NCBI GenBank assembly: GCA_027578915.1
Contig: JANBTT010000010.1
Coordinates: 163,809-227,808, forward strand
DNA: 64,000 nt
Direction of reading: 5' to 3'
DNA from: Coemansia sp. RSA 1200
Lineage: Eukaryota > Kickxellomycota > Kickxellomycetes > Kickxellales > Kickxellaceae
Part shown: positions 20,401 through 34,131 of the stretch, piece after piece
Layout of the letters: each line of letters begins with the position of its first letter
Position numbering within the stretch: the stretch's first letter is position 1
Made by a program: the position numbers and the translations under genes
Notes under the pieces: generated by a model
The model's input: only the letters and a program-made list of their open reading frames with translations
Database searches by the model: none
What the model was told of the DNA's origin: nothing

Positions 20401-23400
20401 ATAAGCCCAGTCGATTCCATGCCAAAGCCTCCATTATTGGTAGCTACGTCAACGATGGCCGCAACCGCATCAGCTACGGCGGCAGATATGGCAACTCCTG
20501 CATCGCTTAAAATGACCCCGGCTCCAAGCATTGTCGACTTTCAGACACCAACTCCAACAATGCAGTCATTGAATAACCCTAAGGGTGGCGACTCAACCGA
20601 TGAGCACTCGTTGGGACAGCTTGCAACTGCTGACAACAGTCCGGCTACACTTACGAGTAATAATCCTGGATCGCTTCCTGCACACAGCACTATTGCACAG
20701 TCGGCAATTCCTGAGGAATCTGAGGCGGTGTACTCAACAAGAAACACATCGAATGTACTCACCAACTTGTCTGTCATTCCAGCAAGAGCAGCACAGTCGC
20801 AGATTGTCCCTGGAGGCAGTAAGAGTATTGGTGGTGCTGTAAAGGCTTCATTTGCCTCGTCCAAAGCGTTGATTCCAGATCATTACGGATTTATCAGCAC
20901 ACCATACGACGATGTTGGCAAGAGTGGCAGATCTTGGCTCCATGATACGCCAACCCCAGCTTCGGTTAGCGATGCGGGAAATCCACATGAGATGATAGAT
21001 CCTCACGAGCTCCAACGCTCTGTTTACATTGAGAAGTCTCTGAACCCAGTAGCTTGGCTGAAGCGGGTGTCTGCAAGGCACATCCAGAAGTATCAGATGA
21101 ACGAGAAGGCACACAGTAGGAAACCACAGACCTCTACGGCATTGCCATCGTCAGCCCCTCGATATGGTCTAGCATCGCTGCCAAGCATTCGAAAGCTGCG
21201 CGGCTGGCTTGCATCTTACAAGGCAAAGGCAATGTACACTAAACATGTGATCCCGAGACATGTATTGGCATATCAGCGGATGGAAAACAACGGTGATGTG
21301 GGGACATCTTCGGAAATGGATAACGCGATTAGATCATATGCTGCCACGCATGTAAAGACAGAACATGGCATACCCGATGCTACCAGCGACAAAGACAATA
21401 GCCACCGCCGCCAGCCATCTGACCTACATCTTCTGTCGTTGGGCACAGGTGATGCAATGAAATCAGAGCCTGTTAGTAATCTGCAGTATCCGGCTGTTAA
21501 TAGGGCAGATGTTAGCCGTGGTGCCGATGGTCTTCCTGAATCGATGACGTTGCTCAATAGTAATGGCAAACAACAAAGCGCACACCATTCGTCTGTTAGT
21601 TTGCCGTCTTTTACAAACATCATCAATCCTCGTAAGCCACGGAAAGTCTCTGTTACTCAGATGCCTGGATCCATGCTGCCATCGCTCAATATGGGCGACC
21701 TTCAGAACGCAGCAGCAAGTGTAATTCGTCTTGGTAGCGCAGCCAACGGGCCAGATTCCACGATCCACCTTTCAAAACAAGCTGTTGTTCGTGTCAATGC
21801 GATTGAATCTAGCTGGGTGCCCATCTGGATTCTTGTTTCAAAAGGAGCTGTCGATACTCTTGTCGGTTCTGAACAAGCATATTGGTTTAAATGGGCGGAT
21901 AGTTTGCACAAACTAGTCTATGCCATGAAGGCACCGCTTCTGCAAGTATCAGGCGGAGACCTTGTACACTTTGCTGACATTCCTGTTGCCTCCTCTTTTC
22001 TCAAAGCCTTTCTGCTCAACAATGCGACAGTTCCAGCTGCTGAGAACACGGGACTGAGTAATTTGGGTGCACGGATTGGCGGCCTCTTGATGCTTGGCCC
22101 AGATCGTCAAGCCAAAGCAGCAGGTGTCATACGCGGAAATACTGATGCGAACAAGGCAGACAGCAGCAACAATGTTTTTAGAGACAGTGGTACTACCACG
22201 TTTGGTCGATATGGGGTGCAAATAGATGCTGCCACTCGCACTGCTTTCAGCGGATGGCTTAAACAGCTGAGCCAGGACCGCAACTGGATCAACATCGTTC
22301 AGATGATTGCCGACTGGGCCGTTGGCAGCAGTCTTTTATTATGCACGCAATCGGACCTCATTCTAGATAACCAAGCGGATGAAAACGTCAGTCGCGAGTT
22401 TCAGTGTGCTGAGGATATCCCTGTTGTTGGTACAGCAGTGTCAAGGGCGCTTTTGTCCTTTTGGCGCCAAGGCACGACAGACGATCATCACCTGGCTGAT
22501 CCGCGAATTGAAGGTGATTTTAAAACGGGGAATTCGAACACCTCGTTCGAGGGGCTGCTTACGTTATCAAAGCTCTTGGCTTTGGGAAACACTGTTTCCT
22601 CGAGTACGTCAAAGTACCGCGGTTTTATTGTAAAGAAGCGCAGAACCGTTCCACAGCCATCGGGAATATACGGTAATTCAGGAAATAATGGCAGGCACAC
22701 TGGAAGCAATAATGTTGCTGGCGGAGGCGCCAATCCAACATCTTCTATGTCGCTGACATCGTCTGGAAACGCGGATGGCAGTACATCCAGCGCTACAACC
22801 CTGAGCAGCTCGCCCTACGCCGGATCAGTTGTAGTGCCTTCCGGGTCAAGTGTGGTTGAGCCTCTGTTGGATGTGCGAATCCTTGTTGGCTCCCACGGCC
22901 AGGAAGACGTGGCGGTTCCTTCGACTGGAGCAAGTGCGCTCAAGAGCCGTGATGCCGAGTCCATCTATATTAAAAGATGGCGGTACGCGCAAAAGCTAGC
23001 GAGTCGGGCTACGCATGATGCGCGGGTGGCTACTGGCGAGATCGAGGAGACTGAGGAGGGCGAGGAGAGAGAGGACGGGGAGGATGAAAAGGCCGAAAAC
23101 ACGCAGACCGATCCTGTGGAGGACTGGCCTGATCCTGATGGCAACATGATGGAAGCGGAGGATGCACTACGGCGCGTATGTATCTCAACTAACCCTGTGT
23201 CATTGCGATGGTGGTCGCAGTTGCAGATGCGTCCAATCGGCGCATCCAAGGACGTCCGGTGGGTTGCGTTCATTCCTCCGCTGCTTCACGCCAGTAGCTC
23301 TCGGCTCGCAGGCAGCGGCGATCAGCAGAGTCCGTTGCCGCCGACTGCTAGTCACAGAGATGAGGGGATTGAAGAGGAAGAGGAAAAGATGACAGAACAA

Positions 23401-26331
23401 ACATCGTCCGATGTGCGCGAGTGGTGCCAGAGTAGTTCCAACGTGGCTCAATGGTATATCGGCGATGTCGACTCCGCCTATCAAGCACAACATCTGGGCG
23501 TGCATAGACCACTTGGCCTGCAAAAGGTGTTGGAGGGGACATTTACGCAGCTAACGGAGAGCGTCCTACCAACAGACAGTCGCTCCTCAGCGGACTCGCT
23601 AGAGTGGAGTGCGCGGCTCAAGCATGAGGCAGAGAGACTCGGGTACTGCATGGCTCATGGGTGGTACACTAGCAGCCAGCTGGAGCAGCAGAAGCAAAGC
23701 CAGGACGCTACTGATGACACGCCGCTGCCTATGGCTAGCAGTGTCGGCAGCGGCGCGACAAACCCACTATCGGCCACTACGCTGGTTCTTTACATGCTTA
23801 TTCCGCATTCTAGTCTTATGGTCACGTGGATAGCCATGTCCGAAGCGTCAACCATAGCGCTGCGCTCCTTTGAGAAGACGCTTGGCAGCTTAATAGCTCG
23901 CACATCGCTTGGCGTTCCATCGTCAACCACGACAGTCAGTAGCCAGGTTCCGTGGCCGGCAGTTGTTGTGCATCCGCTGCCGCTGGATCTAATGTCTTTG
24001 TGGTACAGCGGAGGGCGCCCGCGAGCTGCTCCGTCGGCGCAGGAGACGGCGATGTCGGTGTACAACCGCTGCCCAGAGTTTCTTTCTCCCGTGCCGTCCA
24101 TATTGGTGGCGTCTCCAGCAGCTTCGCATTATTCGCAAGCACCAGCGGCACCATTTGGAGGAGAGGCAGCGGGAACAAACACTGCTTGTGCAAGCAAAAC
24201 AATATCACCAGTATCGCCGCTGCTGTCGCAATCGCAACCACAATCGCAGGGAAAAGATGAAAACTACAACGATTCGTCGGTGCATGGCGCTTTTGGAAAG
24301 AAACAGGAAGTGGGTAGGTTCATGGCCGCCATTGCTGCGTGCTGTGTCCCAGGAAATCCAGCAGCAGCAGCAACAACAGCCCAGGGATCCATGCTTTATC
24401 AGCAACGGCATGCGGCCAGCATGACCTCCAGGCCGCTTGTGTCCAAGGATTGTGGTAGCAACAGCGGCGGGGCTGACGGACAACTGCTTACCCGGCATTC
24501 AGGCTATTTTATTCGCACACCTAGTCATAGGACCAACATCAACAACACCAACAGCAGTAGCAGTAGCGGCGGCGGAGGAGGCGGAGGCAGCTCGCAAAGC
24601 AGCGCAAGAGCCGCAAATAAAGGCGGGAACAATAGAGCGGCAAACGACAACACCAGCGACAACAATGGCAGCGGAAGAAACAACCTAGGAATGGCAGCAT
24701 TTGCACATCGGGCATACATAATATCCATGCCATGTACGTTCCCATCGTACAATTCAGAACAAAGCAAGGATAGTGCGTTTGTTCCGGCGACAATTTCTCT
24801 GTCTCGAATGAATCGGCAAAACATTGTGCTGGATGACCCGCTGTCCGCTGTCCATGATGCCAGCAATAACAACATTGGCGTGCACCACCAGACATCAATG
24901 ACACCTGGCAACACTTCTTCTTCCTTAGGCTCGCCGCAGCAAAGATCCACGACGTACCCAACGCCAACGCAGTCGCGCTTTGTTGTTTCAAACTTGACTG
25001 CCGAAGAAGATGGGTACCATTATTTGCAAGGCCAGCAGGTGACTGTTGGTGGCGGCAATGGCAACGGCGGCGGTTCTTTGGCTGCTCCGCCTTCCAGCAA
25101 GCTTGACGATGAAGTCTCTTGTGAGCTTGACGAGGTTTGTGTGAGCTTTAGTAGTGCAACCCGCAACATCTTGGATCTGGCCTCATCAAGGAAGAAGAGG
25201 ACAGCAGCAGCGCTCAGCAGTGCTTCGGATGCGGCGATAGGCGGCGGTGGTGGTGGCACCAGTGCTCTTTGTTCTAGACTCATCAATCATCCATTGCGCC
25301 CATCCGACCAGATATCCACGCTTCACTGCGTGTACTGCGTGTTTGGGACACACAGCCAATGGGTTGCTGTTTGCTGGTGCGATGAGCGTGGCGAGTATGT
25401 TGAGCACGACGTGTTCTGCTATGGCCATCAGATCCAGCGTGATCTGGGCGAGTATGGCGACTCTAGTACAGTTTTGTCTGCATCTGCTGCTGCGCGGATA
25501 TGGGCGGGCTGTCTTCGGTACCAGAAGCTTTTCTGCGGAAGCCAGACGCTTCGGATGGTTCTTGGCCAGTGGCAGGGTATGTCGCAGGCACAAGCACTGG
25601 CATGGCAAGAATATGCAGGCGCGTGGAATTCCAGTCGCAACCCTGCGACTGCGCTTGCTCAACCGGACGCTGTGTCACGGACAAACGGCGTTCTTTTGCA
25701 CATTGTAAGCATCGGGATCAATCCAGCACAGGGTCTGCACCTTAGCAGCAGCAGAAACAGCAGCGCCAGACGCTTGAGCAGCAACAGCAATAGAAATAGC
25801 AATGGTGGCGACAGTGGCTCGCATGGGATGTCTGTGGTGGACTCCACAATCCTGGCCAACCGGCAGTTCTCTGTTGTCTTGCATGGGCAGCAGCCCTGCT
25901 TTGAGTATCGGCGCAAGTTCAGCGCAAAGCTTCTTGATGAGCCCCTTGCATTGCCCTGCACCAATGCTGCCACTGAATTGCTGTGGACCACAGGATACAT
26001 GGTTCTGCAAGACCATCACGCATGCGCAGCTCCTGAGATCCCATGTCTTTGCGTGCAGCTGCTGCTGACTTATGCAGACTCGCATGCTGCGGATCGTAAA
26101 GGCGATGCACGGAAGATGTCGCTCCTGACAACTCGGACCATTCTTAAACAATACCACCAGTTGGCTGTACTTCGGCATGCAGAGCGCGATTTTGCTGCAT
26201 CTCGCAATGGCGGCGGCGGCCCCAACGCATCTTCTGCTGCTGATGTTGGTGGCTGCTGGCCTGTAAGTCTTTTGCCGCTGCCTGTTGCAGTTATTCATGA
26301 CATTCGGAATGCACTTGCATGCCTGCTGTAA
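17422..26331 (+). CDS. MED13: Mediator kinase-module subunit Med13
   Basis: Very large protein (about 2927 residues) linking the Cdk8-cyclin C-Med12 module to core Mediator. I infer a tiny first exon at 17422-17454 (MSHLNTNVIAL) ending at a GTAAGT donor, a 126-nt intron, and exon 2 from 17581 after a TAG acceptor, all in phase 0. The join reads NTNVIAL then PAPAKSIQWRRYKCSYN, matching the Med13 N-terminal domain, and without it the frame lacks an ATG. Further support includes FGLSQWISLTGP, the segment HTVIPMEKAAELVP and a C-terminal block around residue 2603 (HSQWVAVCWCDERGEYVEHD) typical of the Med13 MID/PIWI-like end. The middle is low-complexity: a Gly-Glu run near 19056-19098, KKRQR basic patches, Gly/Met- and Asn/Ser-rich tracts. 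The length is at the upper end for fungal Med13. Confidence 0.88.
19056..19098 (+). repeat. GGCGAR hexamer repeat inside MED13
   Basis: About seven near-perfect six-base units encode an alternating Glu-Gly run that leads into an acidic ESEYDEEGE segment. It is an in-frame microsatellite, so length variation would not break the gene. Confidence 0.8.
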
Positions 26332-27052
26332 CAATAACCCCCCCCCCGTCGTCCTTCTCTTTTGCACTTTTTGGCTTATCATACAAGATAAATAATAATA
26401 TTTGTGGTGTTTTTTCCATTTCATACAGCATCATAATCATGCTCCAGCTTTAAACAATAAAAAGAGATTGAAATAATATTATCATGAACATTTAAACCAG
26501 AGTGGAAAGAAATGTCAAAAGCCTCTTATTCTTTCTCCTTTTTTGCATTCTCCCCCGGATTTAAGGAAAAACACACACCGTTCTGTTTATTGTTATTGCA
26601 AGGAGAATAATGCTGCGCAACGCACAAGGATAGTTTCTCATTTTAGTAGATTTGGCAATTCTTTCTCTCTCTGCCTTCAGGATTATAACAATAATTGTCA
26701 TAAATCTACTCCAACCACTCCACAATAGACCAGAAAGAGAGAGCAGACAAAAGAAAGGCAAATCCAGACAAACAATACCAACATTTGAATAAACAAATAT
26801 ATAGAGAAAATAGAATGGATAAAAACGCAAGAAAATAGATCCTATATTTCAAACATTCGCTTTTTTCGTTGTCTTTTTTTTCCACACATACAACAAACAA
26901 ACAAAGGAACGGGAGAAAAAAAGAAGAGGAAAAAGGAGGAGGGAGGAGGAAGGGAGTTAATAATGGAATAATAATATAGTGGAGAAAAACAAAATATAAT
27001 GGCAATGAGATTTTTTTTCGTGTTATGTTAATTAGTCAAAAAAAATCCATTT
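26332..27052. other. tail-to-tail intergenic region
   Basis: 3' regions of MED13 (plus) and the APSES gene (minus). It starts with a run of ten C residues at 26338-26347, then AT-rich and purine-rich DNA. No gene is seen. Confidence 0.5.
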
Positions 27053-29789
27053 TCATTGCTCACTCTTTGCCAACAAGCCGTCAAAGTACGACGATGTCAT
27101 TGCGGGTTGTTGTTGTTGCTGCTGGGCTGCTGATACGCCAGTACCAGTAGCATCCTGATCCGCAGAAACACCATCCTGTTGTTGTGAGTGATGTACCGCA
27201 GCTACAGCACCACCAGTTGTTTGAGCAGCAGAATAGCCATTATGCTGCTGCTGCTGCTGCTGCAATGGAGTATGAATCGAGTGGTAGTGATGATCAATGC
27301 TCCCACGCTTGGATCCAGGCCCAGACTTGCTGCTGGTTGTTTGGAATCCGCTGTTGCCATACGGCGTGTATCTGGCGTTCTTGTCAACATAGCTGACCGA
27401 CGGAGAAACGGGGCCAGCAGACATGCCAGACATTGGCGGAGACGATGGGATCCCAGCAAGCCGCGGCGGCGACCCAATATAGGTAATCCCGAGTCCCTGC
27501 TGCTGCTGCTGGTTGGCTGCCTGCTGCAAATTGCTCTGCGACATCGAGTGGTGGTGATGGGACTGGTGAAGCATGCCAGGGCTTACCATGGTTTGCGACA
27601 ACGATGCCGAGTGCGAGTGCGACGCCGTCGACGATCCTGCCGGAGTGGTACCGGCGGTAGTGGCAGGTGTGTTGGCAGCAGCGGCGGCGGCTGCAGCTGC
27701 AACGGTGCTTGTAGGATCGTAGGCATCCTGGGCACGCGTAGCAGCCAGCTGCGAGTATCCTGAGGCGGCGGCGGCGGAGTATGGATCGGACGACGTTGGC
27801 AGACCCGCTGCCGATGTCGGTGAGTTGATTGGGATGGTTCCGTAAAGATACGAGTTGGGATCGGGCTGGAAGATTGGGAACAGCACGTCAAGCACCTTGA
27901 ACTGCTCAGCCAGGAAGCGTGCCCGATCAAAGGGAATCCACACACCCTTCAGATGCATTGGGCCGACCTTGACGACTCTCCGGCCCTTTTCGTTCTTCAG
28001 AATGCCGTCCCGTTTGCCGCGCGACATGCCGACCACGTTCAGAAGCTTGGTGCCATTGATCATGTTGTCATCTATAGTGCATGTTGATAAAAACAAAACA
28101 TGTATTAGTTGATGCGGGTTTTTTTGGCAATGGCTGATGGATTATTCGCAGCGGTGAGCAAGCTGAGACAGCAAACAAAACAAAATTAGAAAAAGAGGGA
28201 GTCCCAATTCCTGGGCTTGCCACAAGGTGAAAAAAAGGATGAGGGATTGGCGAGAGGGGAAAAAGACAACATCATGATGCGCATTCAAGTAAGCTGCGCA
28301 GTAAATGAAGCGAAGGCAAGGGATGCATGCAGAATTCTGCACGGCTTGGGCATGGTCGGCAGATAAGAAGCCAAAAAAAGCACATCCCAGTTTCTAGGTG
28401 AGAAAAGAGGGAGAAGGAGAAGATAACATGGAGACTAAAGGCAGAAGCACGCAGGCAGGCCCATGCAAGAAGCATACAAGCTTTGTCAACACATTCAAAA
28501 CAGCCGAGAATTGAGAGCTTCCTGGGCTTTATGGACGCAGTAAACGCAAATACTGGGATATTGAAATAGACTCTGGCGCATTCCCGTGGCAATATTGGAA
28601 TGGGCACGCCGCTCTTTAATATCCTCCACCATTAAGTGGCAAACACTTAATTCGCGCCATACGACGTTGCCTCTGTCCCCTTCATATGTCCTTTTCCTCC
28701 GGCTCTGTGTCTTGCCAAGCAAAGCGGACAGGTATCAAAAATAAAAAACAAAGAAGGAGCAGCATGTGCCACCCTTTTGTCGCCTAGTAATTGGGCCCTA
28801 CTATTCCACACGGCGGCGGCGGTAGTAAGTAGTATCAGGAGAGAGAAAACCCACCTCTACCAACAAAAAAAAGCAAGGCAAAAAGAAGAGGAGAATAGAG
28901 AGCGATGGAAATGCATATTGGGAATTGATGATTACTTACCGTGGCGTCTGGCAACGCAAATGCCGCGACAGTCGACTTGGTACACCAGCGTTTGCTCGTC
29001 CTCCCAGAGCGTGGTAGTCAGGCGTGCGCGGGCTGGCGGATAGTAAGCGGCGGCAGCAGCAGCGGCAGTGGGCGATGTCGCATAGCCATCGTGGTACATG
29101 ACCATACCATGACTGCTGGGCGAGTACTGGTGCTGCTGGTACATGGAGCCATACCAGGACCCAGCTTGCTGATGATGATGGTGTTGCTGCTGCTGATGGT
29201 TGGCGGCAAGAGCTGCAGCCTGTGCAACAGCACTCGACGGCGATGACAGCGATGATGCGCCAGCACCAGCAGCGCCCCACGACGCGGCAGTTGGCGAGCT
29301 CATTAGGCTGACCATGCCGTTAGTAGCACTTGTTCCATCGGCAAGCCCATAGCTGCTCTGGTACCCGGCAACAGCCATGCTTGCAGCCGGGTGGCTGTTC
29401 ATGTCGATGCTGGGCAGACTGTGGTGGTGCGCCTGATGCGATGAATATTGCGAATGCTGCTGCTGCTGGTGCTGGTGCGATTGCTGCGGCTGCTGCGAGT
29501 GGATCTGCGTTGGCGGAGGCAGCATCTGTCCGTGGCCAACAGATGCCATGGTGCTGTATCCGCGAGAGTAGTCTGCTGTCTGGAGCACTGCGCCATTGGA
29601 GGCTGCGGCAACGGCGCTTGCTGCCGCTGCTGCTGCTGCCATAGCGTCGCGCTGTGCGGACGAGTTTCCCATGGCGGCTGTGTCGTGCGAAGCGCCTGTT
29701 GTGTCAATGCCTGTGGTAGTGGAAGATGCTCCTGGGTTTGAGGACTGCGCTGTCTGGCTTCCAGTGTATTGTGTGTGCAATGTGGACAT
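27053..29789 (-). CDS. APSES-domain transcription factor (StuA/Efg1/Phd1 type)
   Basis: Two exons, 28940-29789 and 27053-28071, with a GTAAGT donor, a TAG acceptor, phase 1 and an 868-nt intron; about 622 residues. The intron falls inside the DNA-binding domain. Exon 1 ends TTTLWEDEQTLVYQVDCRG then ICVARRH, and exon 2 resumes DDNMINGTKLLNVVGMSRG, then KRDGILKNEK, VVKVGPMHLKGVWIPFDRAR and LDVLFPIF. That is a complete APSES/KilA-N-type domain at residues 254-360, with the GTKLLNV and GPMHLKGVWIP signatures of the StuA class. Both flanks are Gln/Ser/Ala/His-rich low-complexity sequence typical of these regulators. StuA/Efg1 proteins control filamentation, sporulation and cell-shape programmes; the target genes here are unknown. 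The start at 29789 is the first true ATG. Confidence 0.92.
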
Positions 29790-32700
29790 GAGCAGGAAGC
29801 AGCGTGGAATCAAAGCGGCAAATAGCCCGGAGGGAAAAAAGGGCGGAAAGCGGGTGAGAAGAAGAAAAAAAAGGATCTCTTTTTTACTGTAGGATTAGAA
29901 GGAGAAATTGAGCTACTTTGACCCGATGCCTCTTCCCCTTTATTTGCTGCAAGATAACAGTTAAGGGAGGGGGGAAGGATCGAGCTACCGGTGTGGAGAG
30001 AGATGGAAGAGACGTAACAAAAGCGGTGACTGCGTTTGAAGTAGAGAGAATCTTGTTCGCGAAGCGCAAAGGAAGAGTGCAGATGAAAGAAGCGTTTGAG
30101 CTGTATTTTAAGATTCCCAGTTCCTCTCTAGACAGAATAAAATAAAAAAGAAAGAGCTCGCAAACAGAGCAAGAAGAAAAGGAGGATGGAAGGGTGAAAC
30201 AGCAAGACCTTCTCGTTCATGAAAGGGCCTGGCGCCGTCAAAAGGTTTATATTTGATGTATAAACCGCAGGCACGGCCAGCAGAAGAGCATGCGGCGGGG
30301 CGGGCTCAAGGGGGGTGGAGGAGGATGTAGAGTTAGTTACAAGATAGATGGCTCTTCTCTCTTTTTTTTGGCTGCATAGCTTGATGCAGGCTGCCAGAAG
30401 AGAAGGAGGGGGTGTGGGCGTTCAGAGCGCGACCGGGGGGTCAGCAACACACCCCCTTCCTCACTCGCTCGCTGATTGCTTTTTCTATTTTGTCTTGCTT
30501 GTCCTGTTTCCTTGGCTGCTGGCATCTCTCCACACGAAGAAGCCGTGGTTGTGGTGGTGGAGAAAAAAGAGGGAGGAAGAGGGAGAAATAAAGGGCTCAG
30601 CCCACCACCCATCCACCCACCCAGACGCAACAAACAAACGGACGTTCCAAAAAGAGAATCGTAGCCAGTTCCCACACGCGCACCTGCCGCTGCCCATGAG
30701 CGATGAAAGTGAAAGGAAAAATGTAACAACAACTTCCCGAACTGAGAGAGACAGCGCAATGAGCGCCGCGCTGCTATTGGCTGGCGGGGACGGAGCGGCA
30801 ATGGCGTTCCAAGCCTGTTTTTCATGACGGCTGGGCAAAGGCAAGGGACGGCCCCTTTACTTTTGGGCAATGCTGCTTGCTGATGCCTGCCACCAGCTGC
30901 CAACTGCTTGCCAAAGGGAAACGAGGATGATAATAATAAGGTAATAGAATGGAATAAAGTAAAATGAATAAAATTGGCTAGCCAATATTCGTGCTGATTT
31001 TCCGCCCCTTGTTTTTTTCCTTCTTGCCTGGGTTTTCTTGCCTTCTCTCGAGTCTAGTGAGTGTGAGTGTGCTTGCGTGTGCTTCATGACGGGTGCCTTT
31101 CTCTTCTTCTTCCTCTTCTCTGGCGAGGCCGAAATGGGGGACAGGATCGCCCTTCGATTTCTGTCAAATCGGAGGGCTCTCTGCCCAACCAAAACGGAAA
31201 AGGGCGCTCCATCCTTATTTAGTGATTAGCGCAGATGTGTCTTGCAATGGCTTGCTCCGAGGATGACGACACAAGAGCTGACCACCCTCTACAGCAAGAA
31301 ACCGAAATGGCAACAGCAGCAGCAAGAACAAAAGCAAGTGCAAGCGCAAGTGCGCATGCTACGAAATACACGACAAAGGCAAACGCACCTCGCGGCCGTC
31401 CAGCCTTGCTGGACGATCGTACGCCATCGCATTCCTTGCAACCCAGCGCTCAAGTGCCATCACTCACGCAGCTCATCTCCGCAACAAAAAAAGAAGCAAC
31501 ATTTCCATGTCCAGCCATTCCGTTCTGCCAGAAAGACAAATGTGAATGTAAGGGGCTCTTCTCCCTTTTCTGGTACTTGTTCTGAGGACACCGGTTCCCA
31601 AAAGCGCCATGCATGGAGCTGGGAAGAGAAAAGGGAGAGGGAGCGCAGAGCAAGCAGGGAAGGAGAGCCTGTCATGCCCTTTTAATTTCGATTCCTATTT
31701 GTGCGCTCGGCCAGATGCGGCATGCAAAAGATGTAAGCAAGCAGCCAGAACACGTACTCTTTTCCTCTCTCTCCCCCCTATCCCTTCTTTTTCCCGTTTG
31801 TTATTCTGCGGGCAAGGAAGGCACCGGTGGAGAGGCATGGAAAATGCCGATTCTTCATCTTCTATAAGAATATGCCCCTCTGTCCAGCTCAAGAAAAGAC
31901 CCCTGCTTTGTTCAATTCTCCTCTGCAATCCCCTTGTGCCTCACATTTAACCTCACAAATGTAACATGGATGGGACAAATTGGCGGAGGGAGAAGGAAAT
32001 AAGGGCCTGACTGACATTGCAGCAGCACACTATTATTAAGAATAAAAACGATGGGGCATGTGCTCCACCTTTTGGCAGGGCGGCCGGCCAATCATGCCTT
32101 GCATTCAATTTTAGCACCTCACAATAAGACAAAAAGGTAAAAAAAAAGCACGTCTAAGGATATCGCTTGCAAAATAAAAAGCGGGAATGGCAGACATGCT
32201 GCTTTTGCTGCTGCCTCTTCCATTGCACCTTTTTTCCCTTGCTGTTCTTGCTGTTCTTGTTGTTGTCGCTGTTGTAGCAATGGATGCAGCGACAAACTAG
32301 GTTGCATGAAAGCCCGCACATTTCATACATTTGCATCGGTTGTGGATTTTTTTGTTCCTGTGCAACCAAATCGCATCATATTTCATATTGCTGCTTGCTG
32401 TTGGGCAAAAAGCAATGAATGGCAAAAACGCAATGCTTTACAATACAAGCCGTCCATATGCCCTTGTTTGTCGCATGTATGCTCTCGTTGTCTCTTTTTC
32501 TTCTCTTGCTTCTCCAGAAGCGAGGCTCATTATCAAATAAAATGCACAAGCATGATGGCAACCGGCTAGATCTAGCAATTGCCAATAAAAATAATAAACA
32601 CCAGCTGAAGCATATTCCCCCGGGGGACATGCGAAATTTATTGCACATTGTTTCTGGCCCCAATTGGTGCAGCACAAGGCAGGCGTTATATTCGCCCTCA

Positions 32701-33619
32701 TTTGCGGCTCGTATTGTTCCAGTCCGTCCAGACAAAAAAACGCCTTTCATTCCTGGGACGCAAGGGAGACAAACAACGCACGCTCGCTTCCTTTGCGAAC
32801 ACAACAGCAGCCCGGCGGCATTTCTTGCGGGCAGCTTCTGGTGGTGGAGGCTGTGCTTACATGCTTACATGTAGGCGTGTGTACATTTGTGCAAGGGTTC
32901 TGCTCGGCGGAGGAGCGGAGTGTCCTTCAGCTTGCAAAGTGGCAGAACATTCCATACGGAAGCGCAGTGTTATTGTCAATAGCACCCAAAAGAACACGCA
33001 CCATGCCAAGACACCACCACCACCATCATTATCACCGCCTTCCTTTTTTCCTTCCTTTCCAAATAAACAACAGATTTCCATTTCCCATGTCAGCAATTTT
33101 CTGATTGGGATGTATATTTATTTTACTGGACGGAAAAAATAGATAAATATCACTTCCAAAATTTTATTTATTTTGTTTTCCTTTCGTTTCGTATCCGGAA
33201 AGAGTCTCGTGGTTCCTTTTTTCTCTCTTACAGAGTTATTTCGTTCTCCGTCTTGCAAATTTCTTATTGTCCAATTTGCGTTTGGGCCTCTCAGTCTCCC
33301 ATCCAACGAAACACAGCAACCTTTCACTCTCCTTCCCCCAATAAAACGACCTTGCGTTTTGGAATGGGTTAGGATCGCCCATCACTCCAAACGAGAAAAA
33401 AAGCCACCCTCGGCTTTGTTTTTTCTCCACACGCCTGAAATCTCCCCATCTGCAATGAATTGGCATTTCTCCCTCCCTCTTTTTGTAAGCCGCACGTGAT
33501 CACGATTCTTTTGTATGTGTTGCTGACACCCAAAAAACAACGAGAATAAAAAAGGTTGCTCTTTGCTCACAGTCGTCTTTCTAATTTCAGCTTTCTTCCT
33601 GCTCCACAATGACGACGTC

Positions 33620-33686
33620 AAAATAAATAAATAATTAAATAAATAGATGGACAGATAAAAGTAAATAAATAAATAAATAAATAAAA
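33620..33686. repeat. AAAT tetranucleotide microsatellite pair
   Basis: Two blocks of AAAT/TAAA units (33620-33645 and 33662-33686) separated by a short GATGG-containing spacer. Confidence 0.8.
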
Positions 33687-34105
33687 TTGCGCATGATAAT
33701 CCCTCTATTCTGATTTTACATCCAATCACCGCTGTTCAGCTGGTGAATAAAATAAAAAAGCAAGAAAAATATAATAGGCGCGAGATATGCAATGCGGGAA
33801 ACTGCAGGCATTTTCCATTTCCATTTATTATTAATGGATGTCTCCGAGTTCTTCTCCTCCACCCCCTGAAATGCAGACATAAGGAAGAAGCGGAGGCATC
33901 ACCACCAACCAAAAAAACGCATCCGTCCAATATTGTGCATGCACAACCTGCCTATGCTTCCTTTTTCTGCTCATCTTGCGCTGCTGCCGATGGCCCTTGC
34001 AGCTAATCAAAGCAGCTCCAGATGTTTCGGTCTGGCACCATCTGCCAAAATAAATGATTGAATATCACCCGGTTTCGTCGGCTCACGAGCTTCTTTTCAG
34101 GAGTG

Positions 34106-34131
34106 TATATATATATATATATATATATATA
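34106..34131. repeat. TA dinucleotide microsatellite
   Basis: About 13 TA units lie about 70 bases beyond the stop of the SPF30-like gene, in its 3' region. Confidence 0.9.

Noticed and set aside
25675..26424. 249-codon antisense frame at the 3' end of MED13
   Set aside because: Biased composition, no domain, and entirely antisense to the conserved Med13 C terminus.
30337..32874. Several 100-190-codon open frames in the region upstream of the APSES gene
   Set aside because: Low-complexity Ser/Arg/Lys/Pro or Cys-rich translations, overlapping one another on both strands, with no domain or conserved motif.
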